Below are positions 26,084 through 38,302 of a DNA stretch of 64,000 bases, piece after piece. Position 1 is the first letter of the stretch. Each line of letters opens with the position of its first letter. Source of the stretch: Streptococcus loxodontisalivarius (GTDB lineage Bacteria > Bacillota > Bacilli > Lactobacillales > Streptococcaceae); NCBI RefSeq assembly GCF_016908645.1, contig NZ_JAFBEH010000002.1:1-64000 (forward strand), read 5' to 3'. The position numbers were made by a program, and so were the translations under genes. Below the pieces are notes generated by a model. It saw only the letters and a program-made list of their open reading frames with translations. It searched no databases and was not told where the DNA came from.

Positions 26084-27706
26084 TTAGTCTTTCCAAAGTT
26101 CTTTAACTTTAGCTTGAACTTCTTCATTTTCAAGGAATTCATCGTAGGTTTCATCAATACGGTCGATTACGCCATTTTTAGAGATGACAACGATGTGGTT
26201 AGCAAGTGTTTGAATAAATTCGTGGTCGTGACTGGCAAAGATAATTGATTCTTTGAAATCTTTAAGACCGTCATTCAAGCTTGAGATAGATTCCAAGTCC
26301 AAGTGGTTAGTTGGGTCGTCGAGGACTAGAACGTTTGATTTCAAGAGCATGAGTTTAGACAGCATAACGCGGACTTTCTCTCCCCCTGACAAGACGTTGA
26401 CAGACTTGTTAACCTCGTCACCTGAGAAGAGCATACGACCTAGGAAACCACGAAGGAAGGTATTATCGTCTTCTTCTTTAGCGGCAAATTGGCGAAGCCA
26501 TTCAAGGATAGACTCTCCAGAAGCGAAGTCACGTGTGTTATCTTTTGGAAGGTATGAGCGGCTGGTTGTGACACCCCATTTGATGGTTCCTTCATATTCG
26601 ATATCATCCATAAGTGCACGCATAAGAGCTGTTGTCTGAATATCGTTTTGTCCGATAAAGGCAGTTTTATCACCTGGACGGAGGATAAAGCTGATGTTAT
26701 CAAGAACTTTCTCACCTTCGATTGTGACAGAGAGGTTTTCAACTGTTAGAAGGTCATTTCCCATCTCACGTTCTGCTTTGAAGTTGATGAATGGGTATTT
26801 ACGACTTGATGGGACAATCTCTTCCAATTCAATCTTATCAAGCATTTTCTTACGAGAAGTGGCTTGTTTTGATTTTGAGGCATTGGCAGAGAAGCGGGCA
26901 ACGAATTCTTGCAATTCTTTGATTTTTTCTTCTGCCTTAGCATTACGGTCAGCTTGCAAACGCGCAGCCAATTCTGATGATTGTTTCCAGAAATCGTAGT
27001 TACCAACGAAGAGTTTGATTTTACCAAAGTCAAGGTCAGCCATGTGCGTACATACTTTGTTCAAGAAGTGACGGTCATGGGATACAACGATAACAGTGTT
27101 TTCAAAGTCGATGAGGAAATCTTCCAACCAAGTGATTGATTGGATATCAAGACCGTTGGTTGGCTCGTCCAAAAGAAGAACATCTGGTTTACCAAAGAGA
27201 GCTTTGGCAAGAAGGACTTTAACCTTGTCCCCATTAGCCAATTCACTCATGTTTTGGTAGTGGAGGTCTTCTGGGATATTCAAATTTTGAAGCAATTGTG
27301 AAGCTTCACTCTCAGCTTCCCAACCACCAAGCTCAGCAAATTGACCTTCCAGCTCGGCAGCACGGACACCATCTTCATCAGAGAAATCCTCTTTCATGTA
27401 GATAGCGTCTTTTTCTTTCATGATGCTGTAAAGTTGCTCATTTCCCATGATAACAACATCGATAGCACGCTCTTCTTCATAGTCAAAGTGATTTTGGCGA
27501 AGAACAGACAAACGCTCATCTGGTCCAAGTGAGACATGTCCTGTTGAAGGTTCAATGTCTCCAGCAAGGATTTTTAGGAAGGTTGACTTACCAGCACCGT
27601 TGGCACCGATAAGACCGTAAGTATTTCCTGCTGTAAATTTGATGTTAACGTCATCAAAAAGTTTACGATCGCTAAAGCGAAGCGATACATCTGAAACTGT
27701 AAGCAA
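26084..27706 (-). CDS. ABC-F family ATPase (YkpA/YbiT type)
   Basis: A 540-aa soluble twin-ABC protein with no membrane domain, expected to act at the ribosome (EttA/Uup-like translation factors). NBD1 has Walker A GANGAGKST, Walker B LLLDEPTNGLD and a degenerate signature ELANGDKVK. NBD2 has Walker A GQNDIQTTA (no GKT), signature LSGGEKVR, and Walker B VLDDPTNHLD with Asp in place of the catalytic Glu. The linker between NBDs is charged and helical (about 240-285). Start is TTG at 27704-27706 with AAGAGG upstream. One nucleotide site therefore looks canonical and the other degenerate. Confidence 0.9.
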   Translation of the reverse strand: MLTVSDVSLRFSDRKLFDDVNIKFTAGNTYGLIGANGAGKSTFLKILAGDIEPSTGHVSLGPDERLSVLRQNHFDYEEERAIDVVIMGNEQLYSIMKEKDAIYMKEDFSDEDGVRAAELEGQFAELGGWEAESEASQLLQNLNIPEDLHYQNMSELANGDKVKVLLAKALFGKPDVLLLDEPTNGLDIQSITWLEDFLIDFENTVIVVSHDRHFLNKVCTHMADLDFGKIKLFVGNYDFWKQSSELAARLQADRNAKAEEKIKELQEFVARFSANASKSKQATSRKKMLDKIELEEIVPSSRKYPFINFKAEREMGNDLLTVENLSVTIEGEKVLDNISFILRPGDKTAFIGQNDIQTTALMRALMDDIEYEGTIKWGVTTSRSYLPKDNTRDFASGESILEWLRQFAAKEEDDNTFLRGFLGRMLFSGDEVNKSVNVLSGGEKVRVMLSKLMLLKSNVLVLDDPTNHLDLESISSLNDGLKDFKESIIFASHDHEFIQTLANHIVVISKNGVIDRIDETYDEFLENEEVQAKVKELWKD

Positions 27707-27775
27707 TGTATTTACCTCTTATTATCTATAATATGCCCTTACATTTTACTAGAAAAAGCAAGATTTTTCAATGGA

Positions 27776-28648
27776 TTACATTGGTAGAATCAAGTCTTGT
27801 TCGGCTAATTCATAGTGTTTAGTTAAGCTAAATCCACGCCCTCTGACATGAGATGCTGGTGTAATCACGATGAAAGCGATTGGGTCAATTTCCAAGATAG
27901 CTTTTTCAAAATGATAGACCTCACGTGAAGAAATGGTTGTCATCAGCATGGTTTTCTCTTGTCCAGTATATCCTCCTTGAATAGGAATCCGAGATACTCC
28001 TCGATCTAGTTGACTTGAGATATAGGATTGAATGGCTTGATTTTGAGGAGAAATAATCATCATATTACGAGCAGATGATGGACCAACCTCCATAAGATAG
28101 ACAGTATAGGAAATGACTCCTAGGGCAATAATAGAATACATAACCGTATCGACATCAAAAGCAACAAATCCCATTGCTACGCTAAAGCCATCTGTTATTG
28201 CCATAGCAAGAGACAGTGATAGAGGCGAGTATTTATGAATAATCTGAGTAATAATTCCTGTGCCACCAGTTGAGGAATTTCCCCAGAAGACCAAACCGAG
28301 CCCAAAGCCAACTATAACTCCTCCAAAGAGAGCAGCGAGCAGTGGATTTTCAGTCAGATTCGGTAGACCCGCAGTCAATTTAATGGCGATTGGGTAAAAC
28401 CAAGAACCAAACAGGGTTTTGAGAAAGGTATCTTTTCCCAGAAAAATAAGGCAAAGCAAAAGTAAGGGAATATTTGTAAATAGGAGGAAGGTTGAAGGAT
28501 TCCAATCAAAGAGCTCCTGAAAGCTAACAGATAGACCCACCATGCCACCAGAAGCGATGTGATTATGTAGAAACATGCTATTAAAACCAATAGCTGCGCA
28601 GATTGAACCTAGACTAACGAGAAGGAGGTTCCAAAGTAATTTTGTCAT
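27776..28648 (-). CDS. YitT family membrane protein (DUF161/DUF2179)
   Basis: A 290-aa protein with five or six membrane segments (residues about 8-200) and a cytoplasmic C-terminal DUF2179 domain (about 210-280), including ITPASHVRGRGFS. The family is widespread in Firmicutes; function is not settled, and small-molecule or ion transport is often assumed. Solitary on the minus strand; divergent from the trpS T-box transcript. Confidence 0.85.
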   Translation of the reverse strand: MTKLLWNLLLVSLGSICAAIGFNSMFLHNHIASGGMVGLSVSFQELFDWNPSTFLLFTNIPLLLLCLIFLGKDTFLKTLFGSWFYPIAIKLTAGLPNLTENPLLAALFGGVIVGFGLGLVFWGNSSTGGTGIITQIIHKYSPLSLSLAMAITDGFSVAMGFVAFDVDTVMYSIIALGVISYTVYLMEVGPSSARNMMIISPQNQAIQSYISSQLDRGVSRIPIQGGYTGQEKTMLMTTISSREVYHFEKAILEIDPIAFIVITPASHVRGRGFSLTKHYELAEQDLILPM

Positions 28649-28730
28649 ACTAAAAACTCTTTTCTTTTTAAATAACCTTAACTATTAGATACAAAAATAA
28701 CCAGAAGGTCAAGACATTTGATAGGAAAAC

Positions 28731-28759
28731 TTGACAATTTTTCCTAAAAATTTTAGAAT
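28731..28759 (+). promoter_or_regulatory. Promoter of the T-box-GNAT-trpS operon
   Basis: TTGACA (28731-28736), 17-nt spacer, TAGAAT (28754-28759); transcription would begin near 28766. Confidence 0.8.
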
Positions 28760-28765
28760 AAAAGC

Positions 28766-29020
28766 AATCAGAAGAGTAATTTTCCAGCTTTGGTTAAGAA
28801 AGTCAACGGTTGCTGCGAGTTGACCCAAAAAGGAAGACGAATGGACTGATGTTACACGTGAAACAAACACATAAGTTTCAGGTTTGGCACCCCTTACCGT
28901 GCAACCTTTTTGTTTGAAAAGGATAGAGATAGTGAGACAAGTTCTTACTAATTGAGGTGGTACCGCGTATCAGATTGATTTAACGCCCTCACGCTAGCTT
29001 TAGCGTGGGGATTTTTTATT
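28766..29020 (+). promoter_or_regulatory. T-box riboswitch sensing uncharged tRNA-Trp
   Basis: Leader of about 255 nt ending in the conserved T-box AGGTGGTACCGCG (28955-28967) and an intrinsic terminator (28986-29010, then TTTTTT). The probable specifier codon is TGG at 28842-28844, in an AATGGA context on the 3' side of Stem I, consistent with trpS downstream. The T-box UGGU can pair with the tRNA 3' end, allowing read-through when tRNA-Trp is uncharged. A near-parS sequence overlaps at 28850-28865. Confidence 0.9.
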
Positions 29021-29033
29021 TGAGGAGGAAAGC

Positions 29034-30627
<1,594 letters not shown>

Positions 30628-30643
30628 AAAGAAAATCCATGTA

Positions 30644-30685
30644 AAGAGTGCTTAGGATGAAAATCCTGAGCCTCTTCTTTTTTTG
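30644..30685 (+). terminator. trpS terminator
   Basis: Stem AAGAG-GCTTAGGAT / ATCCTGAGC-CTCTT with one bulged T, loop GAAA, followed by TCTTTTTTT. Confidence 0.8.
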
Positions 30686-32449
<1,764 letters not shown>

Positions 32450-32458
32450 GAATTAATG

Positions 32459-32492
32459 AGATCTAGCACTAAAAATAGTGTTGGATCTTTTT
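32459..32492 (+). terminator. guaB terminator
   Basis: 12-bp stem (32459-32470/32477-32488) including G-U pairs, then TTTTT. Confidence 0.75.
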
Positions 32493-32540
32493 GTTCACAG
32501 AGTTAGTTGCGAATTTGGAACAAAATGATATAATAAGATT

Positions 32541-33236
32541 ATGACAAATTACGGATACGATTTTAAACAATTACGCGAATTAAAAGGCCTTAGTTTAGGT
32601 GCATTGGCAAAGGAAGCCAATTTATCAAAGTCGACCCTTTCTCGATTTGAAAATGGGGAAACCCAGCTAGCGCTGGATAAGTTCATGTCTGCACTAGCTA
32701 GCATAGAGATTAGCTTGGCAGATTTTGAGTATTTCCAAGAGCATCAGCAACTTCCACTGATAACAGAAGCTAGATCTCAAATACAGCCAACCAAGGAAAA
32801 GAAAGCAGTCAGTTCCTTAGCTATAAATTTGGCAAAAATAGATAGCTTTGTTAGCAAGTCTGATATGACAGGTCTATTGACTTATCAGCTAGGCTTGGCT
32901 GAGGAAGAGCAACTTCTGAAAATTTTGTGTAAGAAATACTTATCTGATCTTGGATTAGACATGCTCTTGCCAGAGGCAGATATCCAATATATTAGAGATT
33001 ATTTTCAAAATAAGACGTTTAAGGAAATTGCAGAGCTAAGAATTTTTCTTTTATTTTCTGATATCTTGGAAAGTGGCTTTGAACTCAGTGAACAGGTTCT
33101 TTTAAATCTAGCTAAAGAAGATTTTAAGGCAGTTTTACAATTTTTATCAGATCAGTTGGAAGATGCCTTGGCTAAGGAAGATTTGTCAAGAGCTAAGCAA
33201 GTTTCTCATTATTTGACCTTACTTGTAAAGATTTAG
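32541..33236 (+). CDS. Rgg/MutR-like transcriptional regulator
   Basis: A 231-aa protein with an N-terminal XRE-type helix-turn-helix (residues about 6-62; LAKEANLSKSTLSRFENGE) and a helical C-terminal region like the peptide-binding repeats of Rgg proteins. It is about 50 residues shorter than typical Rgg (about 285). No small hydrophobic pheromone gene could be seen next to it. The extended -10 TGaTATAAT ends 6 bases before the ATG and no ribosome site exists, so the mRNA is probably leaderless. Located between guaB and recF, with a shared hairpin terminator downstream. Confidence 0.75.
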   Translation: MTNYGYDFKQLRELKGLSLGALAKEANLSKSTLSRFENGETQLALDKFMSALASIEISLADFEYFQEHQQLPLITEARSQIQPTKEKKAVSSLAINLAKIDSFVSKSDMTGLLTYQLGLAEEEQLLKILCKKYLSDLGLDMLLPEADIQYIRDYFQNKTFKEIAELRIFLLFSDILESGFELSEQVLLNLAKEDFKAVLQFLSDQLEDALAKEDLSRAKQVSHYLTLLVKI

Positions 33237-33241
33237 ATAGA

Positions 33242-33275
33242 AAATAGGCATGGAACATTTGTTCCATGCCTATTT
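33242..33275. terminator. Bidirectional terminator between the Rgg-like gene and recF
   Basis: Perfect 15-bp stem AAATAGGCATGGAAC / GTTCCATGCCTATTT, loop ATTT. The recF stop codon lies inside the stem. Confidence 0.85.
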
Positions 33276-34370
33276 CGTTTCTTCTTCTATTTGGCCTTGT
33301 GAGACTGAAAAAATTTTGATATTTTCTGGAATCTGTTTTAGATGGTCAAGGCTAGTAGTTGTCATAAAGGTCTGTACTTCCTCAGCGATAACACTTTCAA
33401 GAAGTTTTGACTGTCTATGATTATCAAGTTCACTCATGACATCATCAAGAAGTAGGATGGGATTATCACCTGTGACCTTCTTAATCAAGGCAATCTCGGA
33501 CATTTTTAGTGATAAAATCAAACTCCTCTGCTGGCCCTGGCTGGCAAAGGAAGCATTCATACCGTTGATGAAAAAACTAATATCATCTCGGTGCGGACCA
33601 ACACTAGTGTTTTTCTTGAAAATATCACGTTGATGATTTTTAGACAGTTGCTGGAGAAAAGCAGAGCGGATGTCAGACTTTTCCTTGAAGTTTACTGATG
33701 AGTCGTAGTGAATATTAAGATTTTCCAGTTCATTTGAAATCAGAAAATGGCGCTTGTCAGCCTCTTCTTCTAACTGTTTAATGAAATCAAAGCGTTGCTC
33801 CATGACACGGCTACCAAAATCAGCCAATTGCTCATCCAGAACAGCTAAAAAATCACGGTCAACTTTTTCGGCAGTTTTTAGATAGCTATTTCTCTGCTTC
33901 AGAACATGATTGTATTGAGAAAGATCAGAGAGATAGACAGGCTTGATTTGTCCCAGGTCGATGTCCAAGAATTTTCGACGTAGACTAGGTGCTCCTTTGA
34001 CTAGCTGCAAGTCCTCTGGCGCAAAAAGAACAACAGTCATATTACCGATGTAGTCTGATAATTTCGCCTGCTTGAGATGGTTGACCTTGGTAATACGACC
34101 TTGGTCAGACAACTTGATTTCAAGCGGTAGCTTGCCATTACGACGTTGAAGAAGTCCAGAAATGTCAGCCTCTTTTTCAGAGAAATGAATGAGCTCCTTG
34201 TCTGAGCGAGTACGATGACTTCTCGTTAAAGAGAGAAAATAGATGGCTTCAAGAAAATTTGTCTTTCCCTGAGCATTTTGACCGAGAAAGACATTAAGCC
34301 CAGAAGAAAAGTCAGCCTTAGCTTCTAGGTAGTTTCGATAATTTTTGAGTTCAATTGATTGAATCCACAT
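33270..34370 (-). CDS. recF: DNA replication/repair protein RecF
   Basis: SMC-like ATPase that helps load RecA at ssDNA gaps. It is 366 aa with Walker [16 protein letters not shown] at the N-terminus, the signature segment [14 protein letters not shown], and Walker [14 protein letters not shown]. It lies 2 bp after the yaaA-like S4 gene on the minus strand, a pairing conserved near Firmicute origins. Confidence 0.96.
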   Translation of the reverse strand: MWIQSIELKNYRNYLEAKADFSSGLNVFLGQNAQGKTNFLEAIYFLSLTRSHRTRSDKELIHFSEKEADISGLLQRRNGKLPLEIKLSDQGRITKVNHLKQAKLSDYIGNMTVVLFAPEDLQLVKGAPSLRRKFLDIDLGQIKPVYLSDLSQYNHVLKQRNSYLKTAEKVDRDFLAVLDEQLADFGSRVMEQRFDFIKQLEEEADKRHFLISNELENLNIHYDSSVNFKEKSDIRSAFLQQLSKNHQRDIFKKNTSVGPHRDDISFFINGMNASFASQGQQRSLILSLKMSEIALIKKVTGDNPILLLDDVMSELDNHRQSKLLESVIAEEVQTFMTTTSLDHLKQIPENIKIFSVSQGQIEEETK

Positions 34371-34372
34371 GA

Positions 34373-34759
34373 TTATGTTCCTGGAAATCGGACAGGTTTA
34401 CGTTTGTCTTTGTCAGCTTTCCCTTTAGCAGCTGGCTTGCTAACCTGTTTAGCTTTTTTATTGTCTTGATTCATCTTTTTGACAATAGCAGCTACGCGCT
34501 CTTTTTCAGCAAGATCAGTCGCTCTTTCAGCACGTTCTTCATCTGTTGGTTCAAGAATGGTAATCGTAATTTCTTGAGCAGGTAGGACAATGTTGTCTCC
34601 GATACGTAGTTTTTTACCACGGCGTTTTTCATCTTCTCCGTTGAAGAGAACAGTGTTTTCAGCTAGGAAGCTCTTGATAGCTCCGCCACTTTGGATAATG
34701 CGTAAGTCCTTCAAAAGGGCTTGTAGGGTAATATAGTCATCAAAAAGTTTGTATTCCAT
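34373..34759 (-). CDS. yaaA: S4-domain protein YaaA
   Basis: A 128-aa protein with an S4 RNA-binding fold ([20 protein letters not shown] ... [19 protein letters not shown]) and a lysine-rich C-terminal tail (about residues 95-128). The start taken is ATG 34759 because of GGAGA at good spacing; a frame to 34783 is less likely. It is coupled to recF as in most Firmicutes. Ribosome association has been proposed for the family. Confidence 0.9.
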   Translation of the reverse strand: MEYKLFDDYITLQALLKDLRIIQSGGAIKSFLAENTVLFNGEDEKRRGKKLRIGDNIVLPAQEITITILEPTDEERAERATDLAEKERVAAIVKKMNQDNKKAKQVSKPAAKGKADKDKRKPVRFPGT

Positions 34760-34802
34760 AGTTGTCTCCGTTTTGTGATTCAAGTAATTATAGCATAAAC
34801 AT

Positions 34803-34810
34803 GATATAAT
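34803..34810 (+). promoter_or_regulatory. Promoter of the M16-pgsA-ecf gene series
   Basis: Extended -10 TGaTATAAT (34802-34810) in the divergent gap between yaaA and the first M16 gene, 34 bp before its ATG. Confidence 0.6.
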
Positions 34811-34844
34811 TTTAGCTAATAATAGTTTAGTTAAAGGAAAAAAG

Positions 34845-36092
34845 ATGAAAATAGTTGAAGGCGTTGACCTCCATGTCTTGGCAAGTCGTCAATTTAAAAC
34901 AAATCATATCAAAATTAGATTTTCAGGTCAAAAGCAGGAAGCTACTATCGCTCGTCGTGTTCTGGTAGCTCAAATGCTGGAAACAGCGACGGAACATTAT
35001 CCCTCATCCAAGCAACTTAGAGAGAAATTAGCTGATATGTATGGAACCAGCTTGTCAACTTCTGTGTCAAGTAAGGCTTACTTACATTGTGTGGATATTG
35101 ATATTTCCTTCATAAATGATAAGTTTTTGAGTAAAGGTGAGTCGCTATTAGACCAAGTTTTGGATTTGATAGAAGAGGTGCTTTACCATCCTCTGATTTC
35201 AGTTGAACGTTATCAAACCAAGGTTTTTGATGTGGAAAAACAAAACCTTATCAATGCTCTAGAAGCTGATAAGGAAGATCATTTTTATGCAGCTGATTTA
35301 GCTTTACAGCGACTTTACTATCAAGATGAGACGATTGCTATTTCTAAATATAGCAGAGCTGATTTAGTTGAAAAGGAAGATGCCTTTACAGCCTATCAAG
35401 AGTTTCAGTCCCTGCTAGCTAATGATAAAATCGATATCTTTGTTCTAGGTGATGTTGATGATTATAAACTGTTACAACGCCTGCACAAGCTTCCTTTTGA
35501 GGATCGTTACCAGTATCTTAGCCCTGCTTATTCCCAAGAAAAAACTAATCTGATTTTAGGAAAAATTGACCTTCAAGATGCAAATCAATCTATTCTAGAG
35601 TTAGGCTATCACCTTCCAATCTCCTATGAAGATTCAGATTATGCTGCTCTTTTGGTTTTTAATGGTTTATTAGGTGGCTTTGCCCATTCAAAACTTTTCC
35701 GCTATGTCCGAGAAGAAGCTGCTCTAGCTTATACTATTAGCAGTCGCTATGATATTTTTAGTAACTTTTTCAAGATTTACGCAGGTGTCAACAAAAAAGA
35801 CCGAGATAAGGCACTTAGCTTAATCAACAAGCAACTTCGTGATATGAAATTAGGTCGTTTTAGTGATCGAGAAGTAAGGGAGACCAAGCAAATGTTGTTA
35901 AGCAGCATTAGATTATCGGAGGATAATCCACAATCATTAATTGAAAATGCTTATTACCGTACAGTATTTGGAAGTTCCTATCGTGACCTTGACAGATTGT
36001 TGACAGAACTTGACGAAGTTGACAAGAAAGCTGTCATGTCTGTTGCACGAAAATTAAGCTTGCAAGCTGTCTATTTTATGGAGGGAGATTAG
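34845..36092 (+). CDS. M16 peptidase-like protein, non-catalytic partner (YmfF/YfmF type)
   Basis: A 415-aa M16-fold protein that lacks the HxxEH zinc site, paired with the following gene that has it. Such pairs form heterodimeric M16 peptidases; the Bacillus homologues YmfF and YmfH are encoded together. In databases the pair is often named EF-P 5-aminopentanol modification-associated. It ends directly next to the ATG of its partner (no gap). Start has AAAGGA upstream. Confidence 0.85.
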   Translation: MKIVEGVDLHVLASRQFKTNHIKIRFSGQKQEATIARRVLVAQMLETATEHYPSSKQLREKLADMYGTSLSTSVSSKAYLHCVDIDISFINDKFLSKGESLLDQVLDLIEEVLYHPLISVERYQTKVFDVEKQNLINALEADKEDHFYAADLALQRLYYQDETIAISKYSRADLVEKEDAFTAYQEFQSLLANDKIDIFVLGDVDDYKLLQRLHKLPFEDRYQYLSPAYSQEKTNLILGKIDLQDANQSILELGYHLPISYEDSDYAALLVFNGLLGGFAHSKLFRYVREEAALAYTISSRYDIFSNFFKIYAGVNKKDRDKALSLINKQLRDMKLGRFSDREVRETKQMLLSSIRLSEDNPQSLIENAYYRTVFGSSYRDLDRLLTELDEVDKKAVMSVARKLSLQAVYFMEGD

Positions 36093-37361
36093 ATGACTTT
36101 AGAAGTAAGAGACTACACAAGATTTTCTGAAAAGCTTTATAGCGAATGCTTGAAGAATGGTCTGAAAGTCTACTATCTTCCTAAGACTGATTTTCAAGAA
36201 AGTTATGCTATTTTGAGTAGCAGATTTGGTTCGGTTGACACTCTCTTGACAGATGGTGGAAATGAGCCTAGCGGGATTGCACACTTTTTAGAGCATAAGC
36301 TATTTGAAGATGCTAGTGGAAAAGATGTTCTACTTGATTTTACGAAACTCGGTGCTGATGCGAATGCTTTTACAACCTATGATAGAACCTCTTATCTTGT
36401 ATCGACAACTGTTAATTTTATGGAGAGCTTATCTCTACTGTTAGACTTTGTCTCTCAACCATACTTTAAAGAGGAGTCTGTCAATCGTGAGATTGGCATT
36501 ATCGAGCAAGAAATCGAAATGTATGCTGATGATGCAGACTATCGTCTCTTTTTAGGCCTCCTGCAGACTCTCTATCCAGGCACAGCCTTGGCTGAGGATA
36601 TTGCGGGAAGTGTCGAGGATATCAAAAATGTAACTCCAGAGATTTTGCAGTCCTACTATGATTATTTTTATAGACCTAGCAATCTCACATTGATAGTAGC
36701 GGGAAATTTTGACTTAGAGTCCGTAAGGAAGTTAGTTGACACTAAGTTTACAGGTGTTGACAAAGCTAATTCAGAGCTAAAAAGAGTTGAATTAAGTCTC
36801 AATCAACCAGATAAAGCAAAAAGTATTTCTATGGACGTTGCCATGCCTAAGTTGGCTGTTGGCTTTAGAGGGAAATCTATTCCTGAGCAAATGACAGCTT
36901 TGGAATACAAACTTGCTTTGAGGCTCTTTTTCACTCTTTTGTTTGGATGGACTTCTGAAACTTATCAGGACTGGTACGAATCTGGAAAGATTGATCAGGC
37001 ATTCGATTTGGAATTTGAGGTAACAGAACGTTATCAGTTTGTTGTTGCCACCATGGATACTTGGGAGCCAATAGCCATGTCAAATCGTATCAAGCAAACA
37101 GTTCAGCAATTTGCGAAAAATAGCGATTTCTCGGTAGAACACTTGGAACGTATTAAACGTGATTATTATGGTGAGTTTTTGAGAGGTCTAGATTCAATCG
37201 ATAGCATTGTCAGTCAATTGATTATGAATCCCTTGGAGGGAGAGACTTATCTTGATTTGCCCGACTATCTTGATAAGATTGACTTGAAAAAAATCAAACA
37301 AGTTGCTAGTCATTTTATCAAGCAAATGGATGTGGCAAATTTTACAATTTTTCCCAAGTAA
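36093..37361 (+). CDS. M16 zinc peptidase (YmfH/YfmH type)
   Basis: A 422-aa M16 metallopeptidase with the inverted zinc motif GIAHFLEHKLFE (HxxEH, residues about 64-75) and the downstream glutamate region NREIGIIEQEIEMY. It should act with the upstream inactive partner to cleave small or unfolded peptides. It starts at the base after the upstream stop (TAGATG), so coupling is certain. It precedes a RodZ-like gene and pgsA, the same order as Bacillus ymfF-ymfH-ymfM-pgsA. Confidence 0.9.
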   Translation: MTLEVRDYTRFSEKLYSECLKNGLKVYYLPKTDFQESYAILSSRFGSVDTLLTDGGNEPSGIAHFLEHKLFEDASGKDVLLDFTKLGADANAFTTYDRTSYLVSTTVNFMESLSLLLDFVSQPYFKEESVNREIGIIEQEIEMYADDADYRLFLGLLQTLYPGTALAEDIAGSVEDIKNVTPEILQSYYDYFYRPSNLTLIVAGNFDLESVRKLVDTKFTGVDKANSELKRVELSLNQPDKAKSISMDVAMPKLAVGFRGKSIPEQMTALEYKLALRLFFTLLFGWTSETYQDWYESGKIDQAFDLEFEVTERYQFVVATMDTWEPIAMSNRIKQTVQQFAKNSDFSVEHLERIKRDYYGEFLRGLDSIDSIVSQLIMNPLEGETYLDLPDYLDKIDLKKIKQVASHFIKQMDVANFTIFPK

Positions 37362-37387
37362 TTGAGGAAAAAAAACTTAAAATTTGA

Positions 37388-37393
37388 TATAAT
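37388..37393 (+). promoter_or_regulatory. Extended -10 promoter before the RodZ-like gene
   Basis: TGaTATAAT (37385-37393), 45 bp before the ATG; no good -35. Gives an internal start for the downstream genes. Confidence 0.5.
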
Positions 37394-37437
37394 ATTCTGT
37401 AATTGTACACAGATTAAAAAACACAGAAGGGATAGAA

Positions 37438-38292
37438 ATGAATACGAGTATCGGTCATATTTTAAGACAGGCTAGAATTGCAAAAAAAATGACTTTGGAA
37501 GATGTAGAGGAGGTAACATCAATTGAGACACCTTACCTACTTGCCATCGAATTGGATAACTATTCTGCCTTACCTGAAGACATCCTCCCTTCTGAATACG
37601 TTACTCGCTACGCCGATGCAGTTGGCGTGAAAGAGTCGGATTTGAAGCGTGTGAGGTCTGAGCAAGACAAGCTTGACAATCCTAAAGTTGAGTTACCAAA
37701 TGAACACTATCGTCGTGCTAAGGGACATCAGTCAGTTAGAAGCTATCGTCGTCAGAAAGTGTACTTTTTGCCACTTCTTTACATTAGTTTGGTAGCTTTG
37801 GCTATTTTGGTCTTCATTGGCTATATTGTTACTAAGCAACTGGAGTTTGAGTCACAGTCACAAACAGCTCAGAGCAGTTATACCGTAGTTAATAGCTCAT
37901 CTTCAGAAACAGCAAGCTCAAGTTCAGAGGTAAGTAGTTCTTCTGAAGATTCGACAAAACCAAAATTAACTGTTCAAAAATCTTCAGATGGCTATAATTT
38001 GGCAGTTACTTTGACCAATCCATCATCAACTGGTATTCCGGTCATTGTATCTCTTTCTGGTGCTACTTCTAGTTGGTTTAGTGTTACAAACTCTGATTTA
38101 GATGATTCAGGAGTGACTCTTAACTCAAGTAGAACTAACTACACAGCAACCTTGACTGATGGAGCAACATCGTCAGTGATTACTCTAGGGGTTACTAAAG
38201 ATGTCACAGTCTTTATTGATAATCAAGTAGTGGACCTTTCTTCATTGACAAGTGATGGGATCAGCTATATCACCCTTACTATTGAAGAATAG
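37438..38292 (+). CDS. RodZ-like helix-turn-helix membrane protein (YmfM)
   Basis: A 284-aa bitopic protein: cytoplasmic HTH_25 domain (residues about 1-70, RQARIAKKMTLEDVEEVT), a basic linker, one membrane segment (about 103-127), a serine-rich extracellular linker (about 135-175), and a beta-sheet DUF4115-like C-terminal domain. This is the RodZ architecture, in which the cytoplasmic domain contacts MreB. Ovococci lack a canonical MreB, but RodZ still joins the elongasome in S. pneumoniae. Upstream of pgsA. Confidence 0.88.
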   Translation: MNTSIGHILRQARIAKKMTLEDVEEVTSIETPYLLAIELDNYSALPEDILPSEYVTRYADAVGVKESDLKRVRSEQDKLDNPKVELPNEHYRRAKGHQSVRSYRRQKVYFLPLLYISLVALAILVFIGYIVTKQLEFESQSQTAQSSYTVVNSSSSETASSSSEVSSSSEDSTKPKLTVQKSSDGYNLAVTLTNPSSTGIPVIVSLSGATSSWFSVTNSDLDDSGVTLNSSRTNYTATLTDGATSSVITLGVTKDVTVFIDNQVVDLSSLTSDGISYITLTIEE

Positions 38293-38302
38293 AGGATAAA
38301 AA

